DNA of 56,146 nucleotides from CAWDPQ01 sp049642465 (GCA_049642465.1 JBAROV010000210.1:1-56146); one strand, 5' to 3'. Positions 8,515 through 15,976 are shown, counted from the first letter of the stretch. The notes: generated by a model from the sequence alone, not told the origin. Program-made: numbers and translations.

Positions 8515-8785
8515 TTACCTGAGTGGATCGATCTTGACTGGCGGCTGGCCGGATTGCAAGAGCTCCCAGTCCTGTTGTAGTTCTTCCCGATGAATCTCCG
8601 CCCACGCTTCGACGAGCCGCTGCTGGGGCCTTCGGCAGCTCGCCGCCTAGGCACTCGAGGGAGTCGATGGCGAACACCGCGGCTTGATCCTGATAGTACG
8701 CGTGAAAGTGGGGTCGATGGTGCGGTCCGCCCACCTCGACGAACATGCGGATGATGATTCCGAAGAACCGCGAGATCTCCGGCAC
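8515..8785 (-). pseudogene. DUF4160 protein with frameshift (cassette gene)
   Basis: The N-terminal part from a GTG at 8785 reads PEISRFFGIIIRMFVEVGG, then HHRPHFHAYYQDQAAVFAID and LECLGGELP, the DUF4160 signature. After GGELP (about 8640) the frame is lost: the family's C-terminal half, RRPQQRLVEAWAEIHREELQ and then LLQSGQPPVKIDPLR with a stop at 8515-8517, continues one frame over. The truncated paralogue at 4376-4500 keeps an uninterrupted version of this joint, which argues for a one-base loss here. Either a pseudogene, a programmed shift or an assembly error. Confidence 0.75.
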
Positions 8786-8822
8786 CCCGCTACCTTAGCA
8801 TCGTCGCTGGAAAGGGTTGTCG

Positions 8823-8895
8823 GGCTAACGTTGCCGCTTCAGCCGCGGCGGCTCACATGGCTTCGGCCGCCGTCGGCTGCAAGCGGTTGTTCGGC
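8823..8895 (-). other. attC site
   Basis: Plus strand GGCTAAC (8823-8829) ... GTTCGGC (8889-8895), with inner arms TTGCCGCTTCAGCCGCGGCGG and CCGCCGTCGGCTGCAAGCGG forming an imperfect hairpin. On the minus strand it follows the cassette carrying the 94-residue hypothetical gene. Confidence 0.78.
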
Positions 8896-9024
8896 GGCCC
8901 GCTGCTTTACTGATTCAAGACATTCACGATCACACCGTCACGAACACCCGACCAAGTGATCGCCTCAGCGTTTTCCGTCGGCAGACGGGCCGATCTCCCC
9001 CCAGCTTTCGTAGGCCCAGCCCGA

Positions 9025-9309
9025 TCAGAGATTCCTGCGTTGCTCGTCGCCCCTGGCTTGATCCCACCCGGCCTCGTACGCCCGCTCATAGCCGGCCGGA
9101 GGGTCAAAACTCGGCCGTAGAATGCTCAGCGGTGTGTTGTTGGCCTGCTTGCAGTAGTCGTCATAGCCTTTCAAGAATGCAGCACGTTCACGCTCAGGCC
9201 ATTCGTCAGGACCCGCCGATCCGAAGAGAGTCGTGAGATCGGAGCCGCCCATATTGTCCTCCAGAGACTCGGCCAATCCTCTTACTCGCCCCACGAATTG
9301 GACGCTCAC
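9025..9309 (-). CDS. hypothetical cassette protein, 94 residues
   Basis: Starts at a GTG (9309); an ATG at 9252 is the alternative. The sequence is hydrophilic, with a DEWPERERAAFLKGYDDYCK segment and GYERAYEAGWDQARGDEQRR near the end, suggesting a small soluble helical protein. No family recognised. It is the only credible frame in the cassette bounded by attC sites at 8823 and 9387. A second overlapping frame (8907-9107) runs to just before the attC, so a frameshift joining both cannot be excluded. Confidence 0.5.
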   Translation of the reverse strand: MSVQFVGRVRGLAESLEDNMGGSDLTTLFGSAGPDEWPERERAAFLKGYDDYCKQANNTPLSILRPSFDPPAGYERAYEAGWDQARGDEQRRNL

Positions 9310-9386
9310 ATGCTCTTGACTGGGGGCGATCCTCGCCCATGTTCTAGGATCAGCCCTCCTTCATTTCTTGTGCACAGCGTGAAGCC

Positions 9387-9494
9387 GCCGAACGTCCTGG
9401 CGCTCAGCCGCGAGCGGCCGACTCACCAACTCCGTCCGCCCCGAGCTCAGGCTTTTCGAATAACCCGAGTGCGCCGCTCGTCGGCTGCAGCGGC
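9387..9494 (-). other. attC site, left part (rest at 11133-11140 beyond IS element 2)
   Basis: Plus strand GCCGAAC (9387-9393) then GCGCTCAGCCGCGAGCGGC ... CCGCTCGTCGGCTGCAGCGGC, ending abruptly at 9494. The missing TGTTAGCC lies at 11133-11140 to the right of IS element 2. Joined, they give GCAGCGGCTGTTAGCC, identical to the intact right end at 7589-7604. So a single attC was split by the insertion. Confidence 0.75.
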
Positions 9495-9586
9495 CTGATG
9501 CTCATTCAGCCCTCCCCCTGTGCAACTACCGACAATCGGTAGTCTTGACGCAGGGCAAATGCGCATTCGCGCAGGAGGAGGACCGA

Positions 9587-10630
9587 ATGAGATTCTACAA
9601 CCGTCAGCATCGCCACTATTGTGGGATCGATCTCCACGTGAAAACGATGTACGTCTGCATCCTCGACGGGTCCGGGCAGGTGCTTGTGCACCGCAACGTG
9701 AAGTCAACACGCGAAGCCTTTCTTGAGACGGTGGCGCCGTACCGAGACGATCTCGTCGTCGCCGCCGAATGCATGTTCACGTGGTATTGGCTCGCGGATC
9801 TCTGCGCAGCCGAGCAGATCGCCTTCGTGCTCGGGCATGCCCTGGCGATGAAAGCGATTCACGGTGGCAAAGCGAAGAATGACAAGATCGACTGGCAGAA
9901 GATCGCCGCGCTGCTCCGCGGCGGGCTATTGCCGCAGGCGTACGTCTACCCGGCTGCGATGCGCTCGACACGCGACCTCCTCCGCCGGCGCCTCCACCTG
10001 GTGCGGAAACGCGGGCAGCTGCTCGCTCACATCCAGAACACGCGGGCCCAATATCAGCTCCCCGAGTTCGGGCGGCGCCTGGCCTATCCGGCCAATCGCA
10101 CCGGTGTCAGCGAGCACTTCTCCGACCCTAGCGTCCGCAAGAGCATTGACGTCGACCTCGCGCTCCTCGAACGCTACGACGATCTCATCACCGACCTCGA
10201 GCTGACGATCGTCCGAGAGGCCAAGCGCCATGACGGTGACGCCTTTCACCGCCTGCGATCGGTCCCCGGCATCGGCAAGGTCTTAGCCTTAACCATCCTC
10301 TATGAGATTCACGACATCACTCGCTTCGATCGCGTCCAGGAGTTCGCCTCGTACGCGCGATTGGTCAAGTGCGCGCATCAGTCCGCCGGGAAGACCTACG
10401 GCACCGGCGGCGCCAAGATGGGCAACGTCCATTTGAAGTGGGCCTTCTCGGAAGCCGCCGTGCTCTTCTTGCGCCATGCGCCCGGCGGAAAGAAGCTCCT
10501 CGGCGAGATTGAGAAGAAGCACGGGAAAGGCAAGGCGCTCTCGATTCTGGCGCACAAGATTGGGCGAACGGTGTTTTACATGTTGTCGCGCGGGACCGTG
10601 TTCTCGATGGACCGTTTCCGCGCGGCGTAG
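9587..10630 (+). CDS. IS110/IS1111 family transposase (DEDD)
   Basis: A 347-residue transposase starting at the ATG at 9587 (MRFYNRQHRHYCGIDLHVK), directly behind a strong CAGGAGGAGG ribosome binding site; the longer frame from a TTG at 9545 is unlikely. The DEDD domain shows CGIDLHVKTMYVCILD, VAAECMFTWYWL and KNDKIDWQKIAALL. The C-terminal domain shows RLRSVPGIGKVLALTILYEI and ASYARLVKCAHQSAGKTYG. Full length, no break. It is only distantly similar to the transposase of element 1. Confidence 0.93.
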   Translation: MRFYNRQHRHYCGIDLHVKTMYVCILDGSGQVLVHRNVKSTREAFLETVAPYRDDLVVAAECMFTWYWLADLCAAEQIAFVLGHALAMKAIHGGKAKNDKIDWQKIAALLRGGLLPQAYVYPAAMRSTRDLLRRRLHLVRKRGQLLAHIQNTRAQYQLPEFGRRLAYPANRTGVSEHFSDPSVRKSIDVDLALLERYDDLITDLELTIVREAKRHDGDAFHRLRSVPGIGKVLALTILYEIHDITRFDRVQEFASYARLVKCAHQSAGKTYGTGGAKMGNVHLKWAFSEAAVLFLRHAPGGKKLLGEIEKKHGKGKALSILAHKIGRTVFYMLSRGTVFSMDRFRAA

Positions 10631-11132
10631 CAGAGCAGGGACCGGGCGAGCCAGACGTCTAACTCGAGCCCCGTCGGGACCGAGCTCCGAGAGATCGCAC
10701 TGCAGACGTACGCGTCGAGCGTCACGAGCCGTCGATCGTGAGCCAGAGGTCCGGCAGCGCGCGCGCGATGATGGGACGCCCGGTCCGTGCTCAGCCACGT
10801 GTTCTCTGGATGCGCTGCCCCTCCCCCGAGCCTGGCGATAACGGACGCGCTCCGGCGACGTCGCTCGTCATGAGGAGGCCGACACGAGGGTCCCGAATGA
10901 GTTTCTAGGCCGCGTGGGTCTCACGACCCTCGCGCTTCGCCCACGCGAAGCTTGAGCCTCAATAGGTGTTGGGGCTCACCCCGGCGTGGGGGTGGGAACC
11001 TGCGCTGGAAACGAAGACGGCACTGAAAGGGAACGCGGTGATTCCACGGCTATCGCTGGCGGTCGTGCGTCTTCTTGACTCGACGACGGGACGAAGAAGA
11101 TCTGCTTACTTGACGAGCGGAGGGCTGATAGG
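10631..11132 (+). ncRNA. candidate guide RNA region of IS element 2
   Basis: About 500 bp without a credible gene between the transposase stop and the right end of the element. By analogy with IS1111-group elements, the guide RNA should be encoded here. Its ends and loops were not resolved by eye. Confidence 0.3.
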
Positions 11133-11167
11133 TGTTAGCCGGCGGTTCGGTACAGGCCGGGCTCATT

Positions 11168-12399
11168 GTTAACACAAATCCGGGCACATCGTTTACACCA
11201 GGAGGATGCCTTGGATGGAAACGAATGTGTTGGAGCAACGGCGCCAGTTCGTGCGCGACTTCGAGAGCGGCCACTGGTCGATGAGCGAGCTTTGCGAGCG
11301 GTATGGCGTGACGCGACCGACCGGGTACAAGTGGATGGCCCGTCATCGGACGGGCGGCGACGCGGGCTTGACGAATCGGAGCCGCGCCCCGCATCAGTGC
11401 CCGCACCGGACGAACGGCGATCTCGAGGCGCTGATCCTCGCGGCACGACGCGAGTACGGATGGGGCGCGAAGAAGCTCCTGCAGGTGCTTCGCACCCGGC
11501 ATCCGGATCGGTCCTGGCCGGCGCGCAGCACGCTCAACACGATTCTCGAACGGCACGCGCTGCTCCACAAGAACCGGCGGCGTCGCAAATGGACGCACCC
11601 CGGCGCGGCACCGATCCACACCGACGCTCCGAATCAGGTGTGGCCGGCTGACTTCAAAGGACAGTTCAAAACCGGGGATGGTCAATATTGCTACCCGTTG
11701 ACCGTCACGGATCATTTCAGCCGCGCCCTCCTCGTGTGTCGCGGGCTCCCGTCGGTGAAGACCGCGGATGCCAAACCCGTGTTCCGGGCCCTGTTTCGGA
11801 GCGTGGGCCTGCCCGACGCGATCCGCACTGACAACGGCACGCCCTTCGCGTCCACCGGCATCCACGGGCTCTCCGGCCTCAACGTCTGGTGGATGCAGCT
11901 CGGCATTGGCCACCAGCGGATCCCCCCGTCGAGTCCGCAGGAGAATGGCCCACACGAGCGGATGCATCGAGAGCTCAAACGGGAGACGACCCGGCCGGCC
12001 GCGAACAGCCTCCGCGCACAACAGCGTCGCTTTGATGCCTTCCGGCGTCGCTACAACGACGAACGTCCGCACGAGGGCATCGGCGATCACACGCCGGCCT
12101 CGCTCTGGATCCCCTCGTGCCGCGCGTACCCGGAACGCGTCACGCCACCGCGGTATCCCGCGCACATGGAAGTGCGGCGCGTGAGCACGGCAGGCACGTT
12201 CCGGCTCCACGCGCGGCAACCATTTCTCAGTCAGGCGCTGCGGAACGAGTACATTGGTCTCGAAGAGGTCGCCGACGGAATCTGGAATATCGTCTACTAC
12301 AGCACGCTACTCGGAAAAATCGATGAACGAACCCTGCTAATCACCGGTGTCTGAATAATCAGCTGTAGGTGTAAAGGATGTTGCCGGACTTTCGTTAAC
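11168..12399 (+). mobile_element. IS481-family insertion sequence
   Basis: Terminal inverted repeats of 32 bp with 6 mismatches. The left end at 11168-11199 begins GTTAAC and ends GTTTACACC; the right end at 12368-12399 is, reversed, GTTAAC ... CTTTACACC. The element carries a single transposase gene. No clear target duplication is visible (left flank CTCATT, right flank GATCAA). It sits between a cassette gene and that cassette's attC, and its right end supplies the stop codon of the gene at 12395-13075. Confidence 0.82.
11215..12354 (+). CDS. IS481-family transposase
   Basis: A DDE transposase of about 379 residues with an N-terminal helix-turn-helix (SMSELCERYGVTRPTGYKWM) and an rve integrase core. 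Catalytic acidic residues are visible in NQVWPADFKGQF (D), AIRTDNGTPFAS (D) and SPQENGPHERMHRE (E). AGGAGG at 11200-11205 lies 9 bp before the ATG at 11215, so I prefer this start over the ATG at 11206, which directly touches the AGGAGG. Uninterrupted, so the element may be active. Confidence 0.92.
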   Translation: METNVLEQRRQFVRDFESGHWSMSELCERYGVTRPTGYKWMARHRTGGDAGLTNRSRAPHQCPHRTNGDLEALILAARREYGWGAKKLLQVLRTRHPDRSWPARSTLNTILERHALLHKNRRRRKWTHPGAAPIHTDAPNQVWPADFKGQFKTGDGQYCYPLTVTDHFSRALLVCRGLPSVKTADAKPVFRALFRSVGLPDAIRTDNGTPFASTGIHGLSGLNVWWMQLGIGHQRIPPSSPQENGPHERMHRELKRETTRPAANSLRAQQRRFDAFRRRYNDERPHEGIGDHTPASLWIPSCRAYPERVTPPRYPAHMEVRRVSTAGTFRLHARQPFLSQALRNEYIGLEEVADGIWNIVYYSTLLGKIDERTLLITGV

Positions 12400-13075
12400 G
12401 ATCAATCCGTCCGTTCACGGGGATTCGTCGGTACTGAAGAAACAGCTCGTAGACCGACGGATTCAGCGCCTGCATCGCCGGATGGCCCGATGAGAACTCA
12501 CGTTCCCCGATCAACTGGCGAAACAGCGGAGACCGTCCGTCTTTGGTGCTCGCCCAAGCTACCCCGAGGCGAAGCCGCACACGGCATTCGGCGGAGTCCT
12601 GAGTCCCAAGGCCCCCGTCGGACCAGGACATGACGGTGCCGGACACGTCGGTGCCGAAACCAAGCAGGCGAAACGGACGTGCGTTCAGCTTCTCAATGGT
12701 CCGCAAGTGAGTCCCGAGCGTGATGCCCGCAGGCGTACGCCACCGGCTGCGGCTACCGCGAACGCTAACCCACTCCGGGTTCCGCTTCGCCAGCGTGTCC
12801 TGCCAATAAATTTCAAGTCTGGTGCTCGGGTCCTTGCCGAAGAGCACGGTGCCCTCATTCGAGTCGCCCTCGGCGCCTCCCCACGGGACCGCTGCCGTTT
12901 GGACGTGCTCCTCGCCAAAACGCGTACGAAGATCGGCCGCGCTAATGTTCGGCGAGAACGTCGCGCAGGAAAACGGAAGCGACCGGTCTTGAGGGCGCAG
13001 TTGAGTCCCGCCGGCAGAACTGACCACCAGCGCAAAGGTCGTACAGACGAGCGTGAGCGAGTTGCCGCCGCTCAT
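12395..13075 (-). CDS. hypothetical secreted cassette protein, 3' end cut by IS481
   Basis: A 226-residue protein with a signal-peptide-like N-terminus (MSGGNSLTLVCTTFALVVSS). The mature part contains ISAADLRTRFGEEHVQTAAV, ITLGTHLRTIEKLNARPFRL and a TVMSWSDGGLG segment, and ends VNGRIDR. This type of sequence is common in cassette-encoded proteins of unknown function. The TAA stop lies in the GTTAAC end of the IS481 element, so the natural C-terminus was probably replaced. The remaining 27 bp between the IS and the attC core (11141-11167) is what is left of the original 3' end. Function unknown. Confidence 0.7.
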   Translation of the reverse strand: MSGGNSLTLVCTTFALVVSSAGGTQLRPQDRSLPFSCATFSPNISAADLRTRFGEEHVQTAAVPWGGAEGDSNEGTVLFGKDPSTRLEIYWQDTLAKRNPEWVSVRGSRSRWRTPAGITLGTHLRTIEKLNARPFRLLGFGTDVSGTVMSWSDGGLGTQDSAECRVRLRLGVAWASTKDGRSPLFRQLIGEREFSSGHPAMQALNPSVYELFLQYRRIPVNGRIDR

Positions 13076-13087
13076 TTTTGAAAGTCC

Positions 13088-13182
13088 GGCTAACGGCTTG
13101 CCGCTCAGCCGCGAGCGGCGCGTTCGATTCTCACATCACCTTGACGCTGCCGCCGCTCGTCGGCTGCAGCGGGTTGTTGGGC
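13088..13182 (-). other. attC site
   Basis: Plus strand GGCTAAC (13088-13094) ... GTTGGGC (13176-13182), with arms CCGCTCAGCCGCGAGCGGCG and GCCGCTCGTCGGCTGCAGCGG. The preceding gene on the minus strand is translated into this site and ends with PNNPLQPTSGGS, the peptide tail that marks proteins read into an attC. Confidence 0.88.
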
Positions 13183-13688
13183 AGCCATCTCGCATTTAGA
13201 ACTTCCGGTGCCGTTCTTTCAGGAAAGATCACCCGATCAGATGACTGTCCCGCGTAACACGGCGTTTCAGCCAAACGTTCCTCAACCGATCGAAGATCGC
13301 CTTCGTTCCAATGCGCCGGCTGCAGATGATATGAAACCGACTTCGCAAAATCGACCATTATCCCAAGTACGGACCGATCGACGGTTGGACCGATTGCTAC
13401 TGGTGCCATGGCTTTGATCTCGGCCTCAATGGCACGTTGATCGACGCCGCACCTTGTCAGGCGTCTCTCGACCAGACCGGCGAGCAGGTCCGGTAGGCTG
13501 CGGACATTCCTCGCAGGCAACAACATCGGCAGCAGCGAGGTAGAACTTACGAGGAGCAGAAGCGGCTGCCGGTCTACGACAATTCGATTGACGTACCAAT
13601 CCCCAAGCGCGGTATCGGAAGTTCGGTTCCCGACTCCGGTACCAGGGAGCAACGAGCTGAGCTTCCGCGTGGGTCGAAGTATCACCAT
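13131..13688 (-). CDS. DUF6933-type cassette protein
   Basis: A 185-residue protein beginning MVILRPTRKLSSLLPG. Typical family blocks are ALGDWYVNRIVVDRQPLLLL, VSSTSLLPMLLPARNVRSLP, DRSVLGIMVDFAKSVSYHL and ERLAETPCYAG, with VIFPERTAPEVLNARW near the end. This family is frequent in integron cassettes and its function is unknown. The last residues (NNPLQPTSGGSVKVM) are translated from the attC stem. Stop at 13131, inside the attC. Confidence 0.82.
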   Translation of the reverse strand: MVILRPTRKLSSLLPGTGVGNRTSDTALGDWYVNRIVVDRQPLLLLVSSTSLLPMLLPARNVRSLPDLLAGLVERRLTRCGVDQRAIEAEIKAMAPVAIGPTVDRSVLGIMVDFAKSVSYHLQPAHWNEGDLRSVEERLAETPCYAGQSSDRVIFPERTAPEVLNARWLPNNPLQPTSGGSVKVM

Positions 13689-13754
13689 GCAGTTACGACG
13701 CAGAGATCAGGTTCGTAGAATTCGATCCGGCTGCCGCCACGCCCAATGACACGT

Positions 13755-13828
13755 GGCTAACGACCGCGTTTCACGCGCGGCGACCCATGATCGCGCCAGC
13801 CGCCGTCGGTTGCAAACGGCTGTTAACC
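13755..13828 (-). other. attC site
   Basis: Plus strand GGCTAAC (13755-13761) ... GTTAACC (13822-13828), with arms CGACCGCGTTTCACGCGCGG and CCGCCGTCGGTTGCAAACGG. The upstream membrane-protein gene stops at TAA within the core. Confidence 0.78.
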
Positions 13829-14590
13829 GTGAGCGAACGAAAAGTGTTTGGACCACCAGAGAAACGCCGCAGTCAGCATGCAGGCGATGAGCCCTAGAAA
13901 CGCGTGCACGCGCGCGAGCACGCGTAGGGAATCGAAGCGCCACTTTTGCAGATGCCAGTAGTACGCGGATCCGTCGACCACACTGAAGCCCGCGAGGGCA
14001 ACGCAGGCGGGAATCGGATTGTAGCTCGCGATAGAGAGATACACGAGCCCGCGCGTACTGACCTGGAGCAGCATCGCCCATATCCGTTCGAGCACTGACA
14101 GCCACTGAACGCCCCGATCCTGGGTTGACGCGCGGTAGACCTCGTCCGCATGCTCTCCGAGCGTACCGCCCCTAAACGGATTGGAAATGAACGGCAACAT
14201 GATGGCCTCGACCGCACCAGCCCCGACGCCGAATCCCACGAGCTGCCAATACGCAAGCTCGGGGATGACATACACGAAGAATGCGGCTGCGACACTCAGT
14301 TCTGAAACCGCCGAAAGAACGCCTTGTGTTCCTGCGAGAGCCGGGTTGGAAAGGCGCGGACGCAGGATGCGCTCGACGATGAAGTGGTAGAGCGGCATCT
14401 TGATGACGGTAACCCCGACGATGTAGGCAAGGAAGCCATAACCAACGATGATCTTGCGCGGCACGTCGAACCGGTTCTCCAATGCCCAAATCGGGAGAAT
14501 GCCGACCGCAAGCGTCGCAGCAGTGGTGAAGTACCACAGTGGCGGTCTCCGTCTGACCGCGCCAGCAGGCTCCCTGTCGCGCACGCCCAT
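13823..14590 (-). CDS. YhfC-like integral membrane protein (cassette gene)
   Basis: A 255-residue protein with about seven hydrophobic segments. It resembles YhfC-type putative intramembrane proteases. The segments LVGFGVGAGAVEAIMLPF and VLERIWAMLLQVSTRGLVYL carry glutamates in membrane helices, at positions comparable with the glutamic-type active site proposed for that family, and VVDGSAYYWHL follows. The start ATG is 7 bp from the preceding attC core (14598-14604), normal for cassette genes, and the stop is in the next attC. Proteolytic activity is inferred only. Confidence 0.65.
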   Translation of the reverse strand: MGVRDREPAGAVRRRPPLWYFTTAATLAVGILPIWALENRFDVPRKIIVGYGFLAYIVGVTVIKMPLYHFIVERILRPRLSNPALAGTQGVLSAVSELSVAAAFFVYVIPELAYWQLVGFGVGAGAVEAIMLPFISNPFRGGTLGEHADEVYRASTQDRGVQWLSVLERIWAMLLQVSTRGLVYLSIASYNPIPACVALAGFSVVDGSAYYWHLQKWRFDSLRVLARVHAFLGLIACMLTAAFLWWSKHFSFAHG

Positions 14591-14597
14591 CTTGTCC

Positions 14598-14696
14598 GGC
14601 TAACGGCATGCCGCTCAGTCGCGAGCGGCGCCCACGTCGTTACGAATTATCTCTGCTCGCCCGCACCGCTGGTCGGCGGCAGCGGCCGGTCAGCCG
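14598..14696 (-). other. attC site with degenerate outer core
   Basis: Plus strand GGCTAAC (14598-14604), then CCGCTCAGTCGCGAGCGGCG and later CCGCTGGTCGGCGGCAGCGG. The expected GTTRRRY is degraded to GTCAGCC (14690-14696). It is the rightmost attC seen. No cassette gene or integrase gene precedes it, so this is the broken edge of the array. Confidence 0.65.
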
Positions 14697-15106
14697 CTCC
14701 GACTCGAGCCGTACATCTCGGAACCCATCCCATGAGACGCGTCGCGTAGGTCATACGACACCGCCCGGGCCGATGCGAAGGAACGCGATATCCTGACGGC
14801 TCAAAATCAGGTCGTTCGCCCTCGGCGCGCCCCTCGGGTCGGAGGGGCGTCACTGGAACGGGCGCAGGCACATCACGGCTCGCGTGATCGGTCCGCGAGC
14901 CAAAGCGGAAAGCGCGCCCGGCAGGACTTGAACCTGCGACCCTCGGCTTAGAAGGCCGAAGGTACGAACCAGCCCGGGACGGCCCAAGACGATCCGGCCT
15001 GATTTTACGGCCCGTTTCGAGGGTGGGAGGCAACTGCTTCCCACCCCAGACCATGACGGCGTGTCACACCTGTGTCACACCGTGGCCGTTCCCGCTGAAG
15101 CGCAGA
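14697..15106. other. 410 bp without a gene, junction of cassette array and island
   Basis: Holds no credible coding frame; the open minus-strand frame here only reads through the attC and the tRNA relic. The recognisable feature is the 3' half of a tRNA-Arg gene (14913-14959). No integron integrase or attI was recognised. Confidence 0.5.
14913..14959 (-). other. 3' half of tRNA-Arg(TCT), probable attachment site
   Basis: The minus strand gives an anticodon arm TCGGC-CTTCTAA-GCCGA (anticodon TCT), the variable loop, the T arm GCAGGTTCAAGTCCTGC and the acceptor 3' strand CGGGCGC plus discriminator G. The D arm and the 5' acceptor strand (expected GCGCCCG) are missing; the upstream sequence cannot pair. 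So it is not a working tRNA but the 3' portion, the piece duplicated when tyrosine-recombinase elements integrate into tRNA genes. CCA is not encoded. Confidence 0.65.
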
Positions 15107-15418
15107 TCAGAGCGGCGGACCGCTACCGCGACTCTCGTGCCAAAACGCGAGGACCTCGATGCGCTCCGGGTCCGTAACCACCCGGTAGTAGACGTGGTAG
15201 CGAACGCGCGCGAGGTGAAGACGGCGAACGCCTGCGAGGGAAATGTTCCTGGCGCGGGCGCCGATCTCGGGCTGAACGGAAATAAGCAGCGAGGCGCGTT
15301 CGAGTTCCTCGCGAATGGCGTTGGGCGCTTTCGGCCGGTTGACGCGCCACCACTCCTGGGCGGCGCGAATCTGTGCCCGAGCGAGGTCACTGACCTCGAT
15401 GTGAAGCGGTCGCCTCAC
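15107..15418 (-). CDS. RelE/ParE-family toxin
   Basis: A 103-residue protein of the ParE/RelE superfamily. It shows an N-terminal HIEVSDLARAQIRAAQEWW helix, a middle ELERASLLISVQPEIGARAR segment, and the core strands VRRLHLARVRYHVYYRVV and RIEVLAFWHESRG, the pattern of small plasmid-stabilisation toxins. The ATGA overlap (4 bp, 15415-15418) with the upstream antitoxin gene shows coupling. ParE members poison gyrase and RelE members cleave mRNA on ribosomes; the form YHVYYRV with a late WHESR fits the ParE branch better, but this is not certain. Confidence 0.85.
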   Translation of the reverse strand: MRRPLHIEVSDLARAQIRAAQEWWRVNRPKAPNAIREELERASLLISVQPEIGARARNISLAGVRRLHLARVRYHVYYRVVTDPERIEVLAFWHESRGSGPPL

Positions 15419-15633
15419 TCGCGGCTACGGAGTTCCGAGACCAGATCGGCCATGGGCGTCGTCTGGCCTTTCTCACACTGCGCGATTGCCTGCAGCAGCA
15501 TCTGTTCGGTCTCCGTGTCGGCCTCGAACGTTTCGTCACCCTCCAGTGCCAGGACGGTGACCGACGTGCCCTCCGGGAGTTCTGCATCGAGCTCGACGCG
15601 ACCGTTCACGACCTTTCCGGGAGCAATTCGCAT
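15415..15633 (-). CDS. antitoxin of the ParE-type pair
   Basis: A 72-residue protein starting MRIAPGKVVNGRVELDAELP; an ATG three codons earlier (15642) is an alternative. A small beta-rich N-terminal part (GRVELDAELPEGTSVTVLAL) like antitoxins found beside RelE/ParE toxins is followed by an acidic helical C-terminus with KGQTTPMADLVSELRSRE. The frame remains open further upstream but reads through an unrelated region. It precedes and overlaps the toxin, the usual order for this class. Confidence 0.75.
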   Translation of the reverse strand: MRIAPGKVVNGRVELDAELPEGTSVTVLALEGDETFEADTETEQMLLQAIAQCEKGQTTPMADLVSELRSRE

Positions 15634-15748
15634 ATGGCCCATTGTAACCAACGCGTGTGGCTTCAGGGGAACCGACTCATTCGGAGGACAAGATGCTCGA
15701 CTTCGACGTATTACTCCCAGTTCCGCTGCCGCAGGACTTCGGCGGAAG

Positions 15749-15976
15749 CTACGCGGGGAGCGGCAGGACTCGCTCTTGGGCCAGGTCGGCGGCATACGCC
15801 AGCGCTGCCTGAATGCCCGTCACCGCGAGCGAGGGATAGCTCTTGACGATCTCCTCGGCGGACAACCCGTCTGCCAGGTTCGCAAGAACCACGGCAACGG
15901 GAATTCGCGTGCCGCGAATGCATGCCTTGCCGTCGAGCACTGCCGGATTGACGGTGATGTGCTCGCGCCAGTCCAT
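15749..15976 (-). CDS. DUF433 (VapB-like) protein, orphan
   Basis: A 75-residue DUF433 protein: ITVNPAVLDGKACIRGTRIP and VVLANLADGLSAEEIVKSYP are the family hallmarks, a small winged helix-turn-helix antitoxin-like fold. DUF433 genes normally precede a DUF5615 PIN-like toxin gene. Here the next 105 bp contain no such start and the ParE pair follows instead, so the partner seems lost. Confidence 0.82.
   Translation of the reverse strand: MDWREHITVNPAVLDGKACIRGTRIPVAVVLANLADGLSAEEIVKSYPSLAVTGIQAALAYAADLAQERVLPLPA

Larger units (their letters stand above)
9495..11132 (+). mobile_element. IS110-superfamily (IS1111 type) element 2, inserted in an attC core
   Basis: Contains one DEDD transposase gene, a short left non-coding end and a long right one (about 500 bp). 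Subterminal inverted repeats are TCAGCCCTCC (9506-9515) and GGAGGGCTGA (11119-11128). The flanks rejoin to a normal attC right end, so the element entered an attC core without target duplication. Because of repeated bases at the junctions, the exact ends may shift by up to about 4 bp. Its transposase is clearly different from that of element 1, so the two insertions are independent. Confidence 0.75.

Noticed and set aside
14913..14990. Complete tRNA-Arg gene
   Set aside because: No 5' strand can pair with the acceptor 3' strand and no D arm is present; only the 3' half is real.
14647..15054. Open minus-strand frame of 135 codons
   Set aside because: It reads through an attC and the tRNA-Arg relic and has no protein-like composition; both features explain the sequence better.
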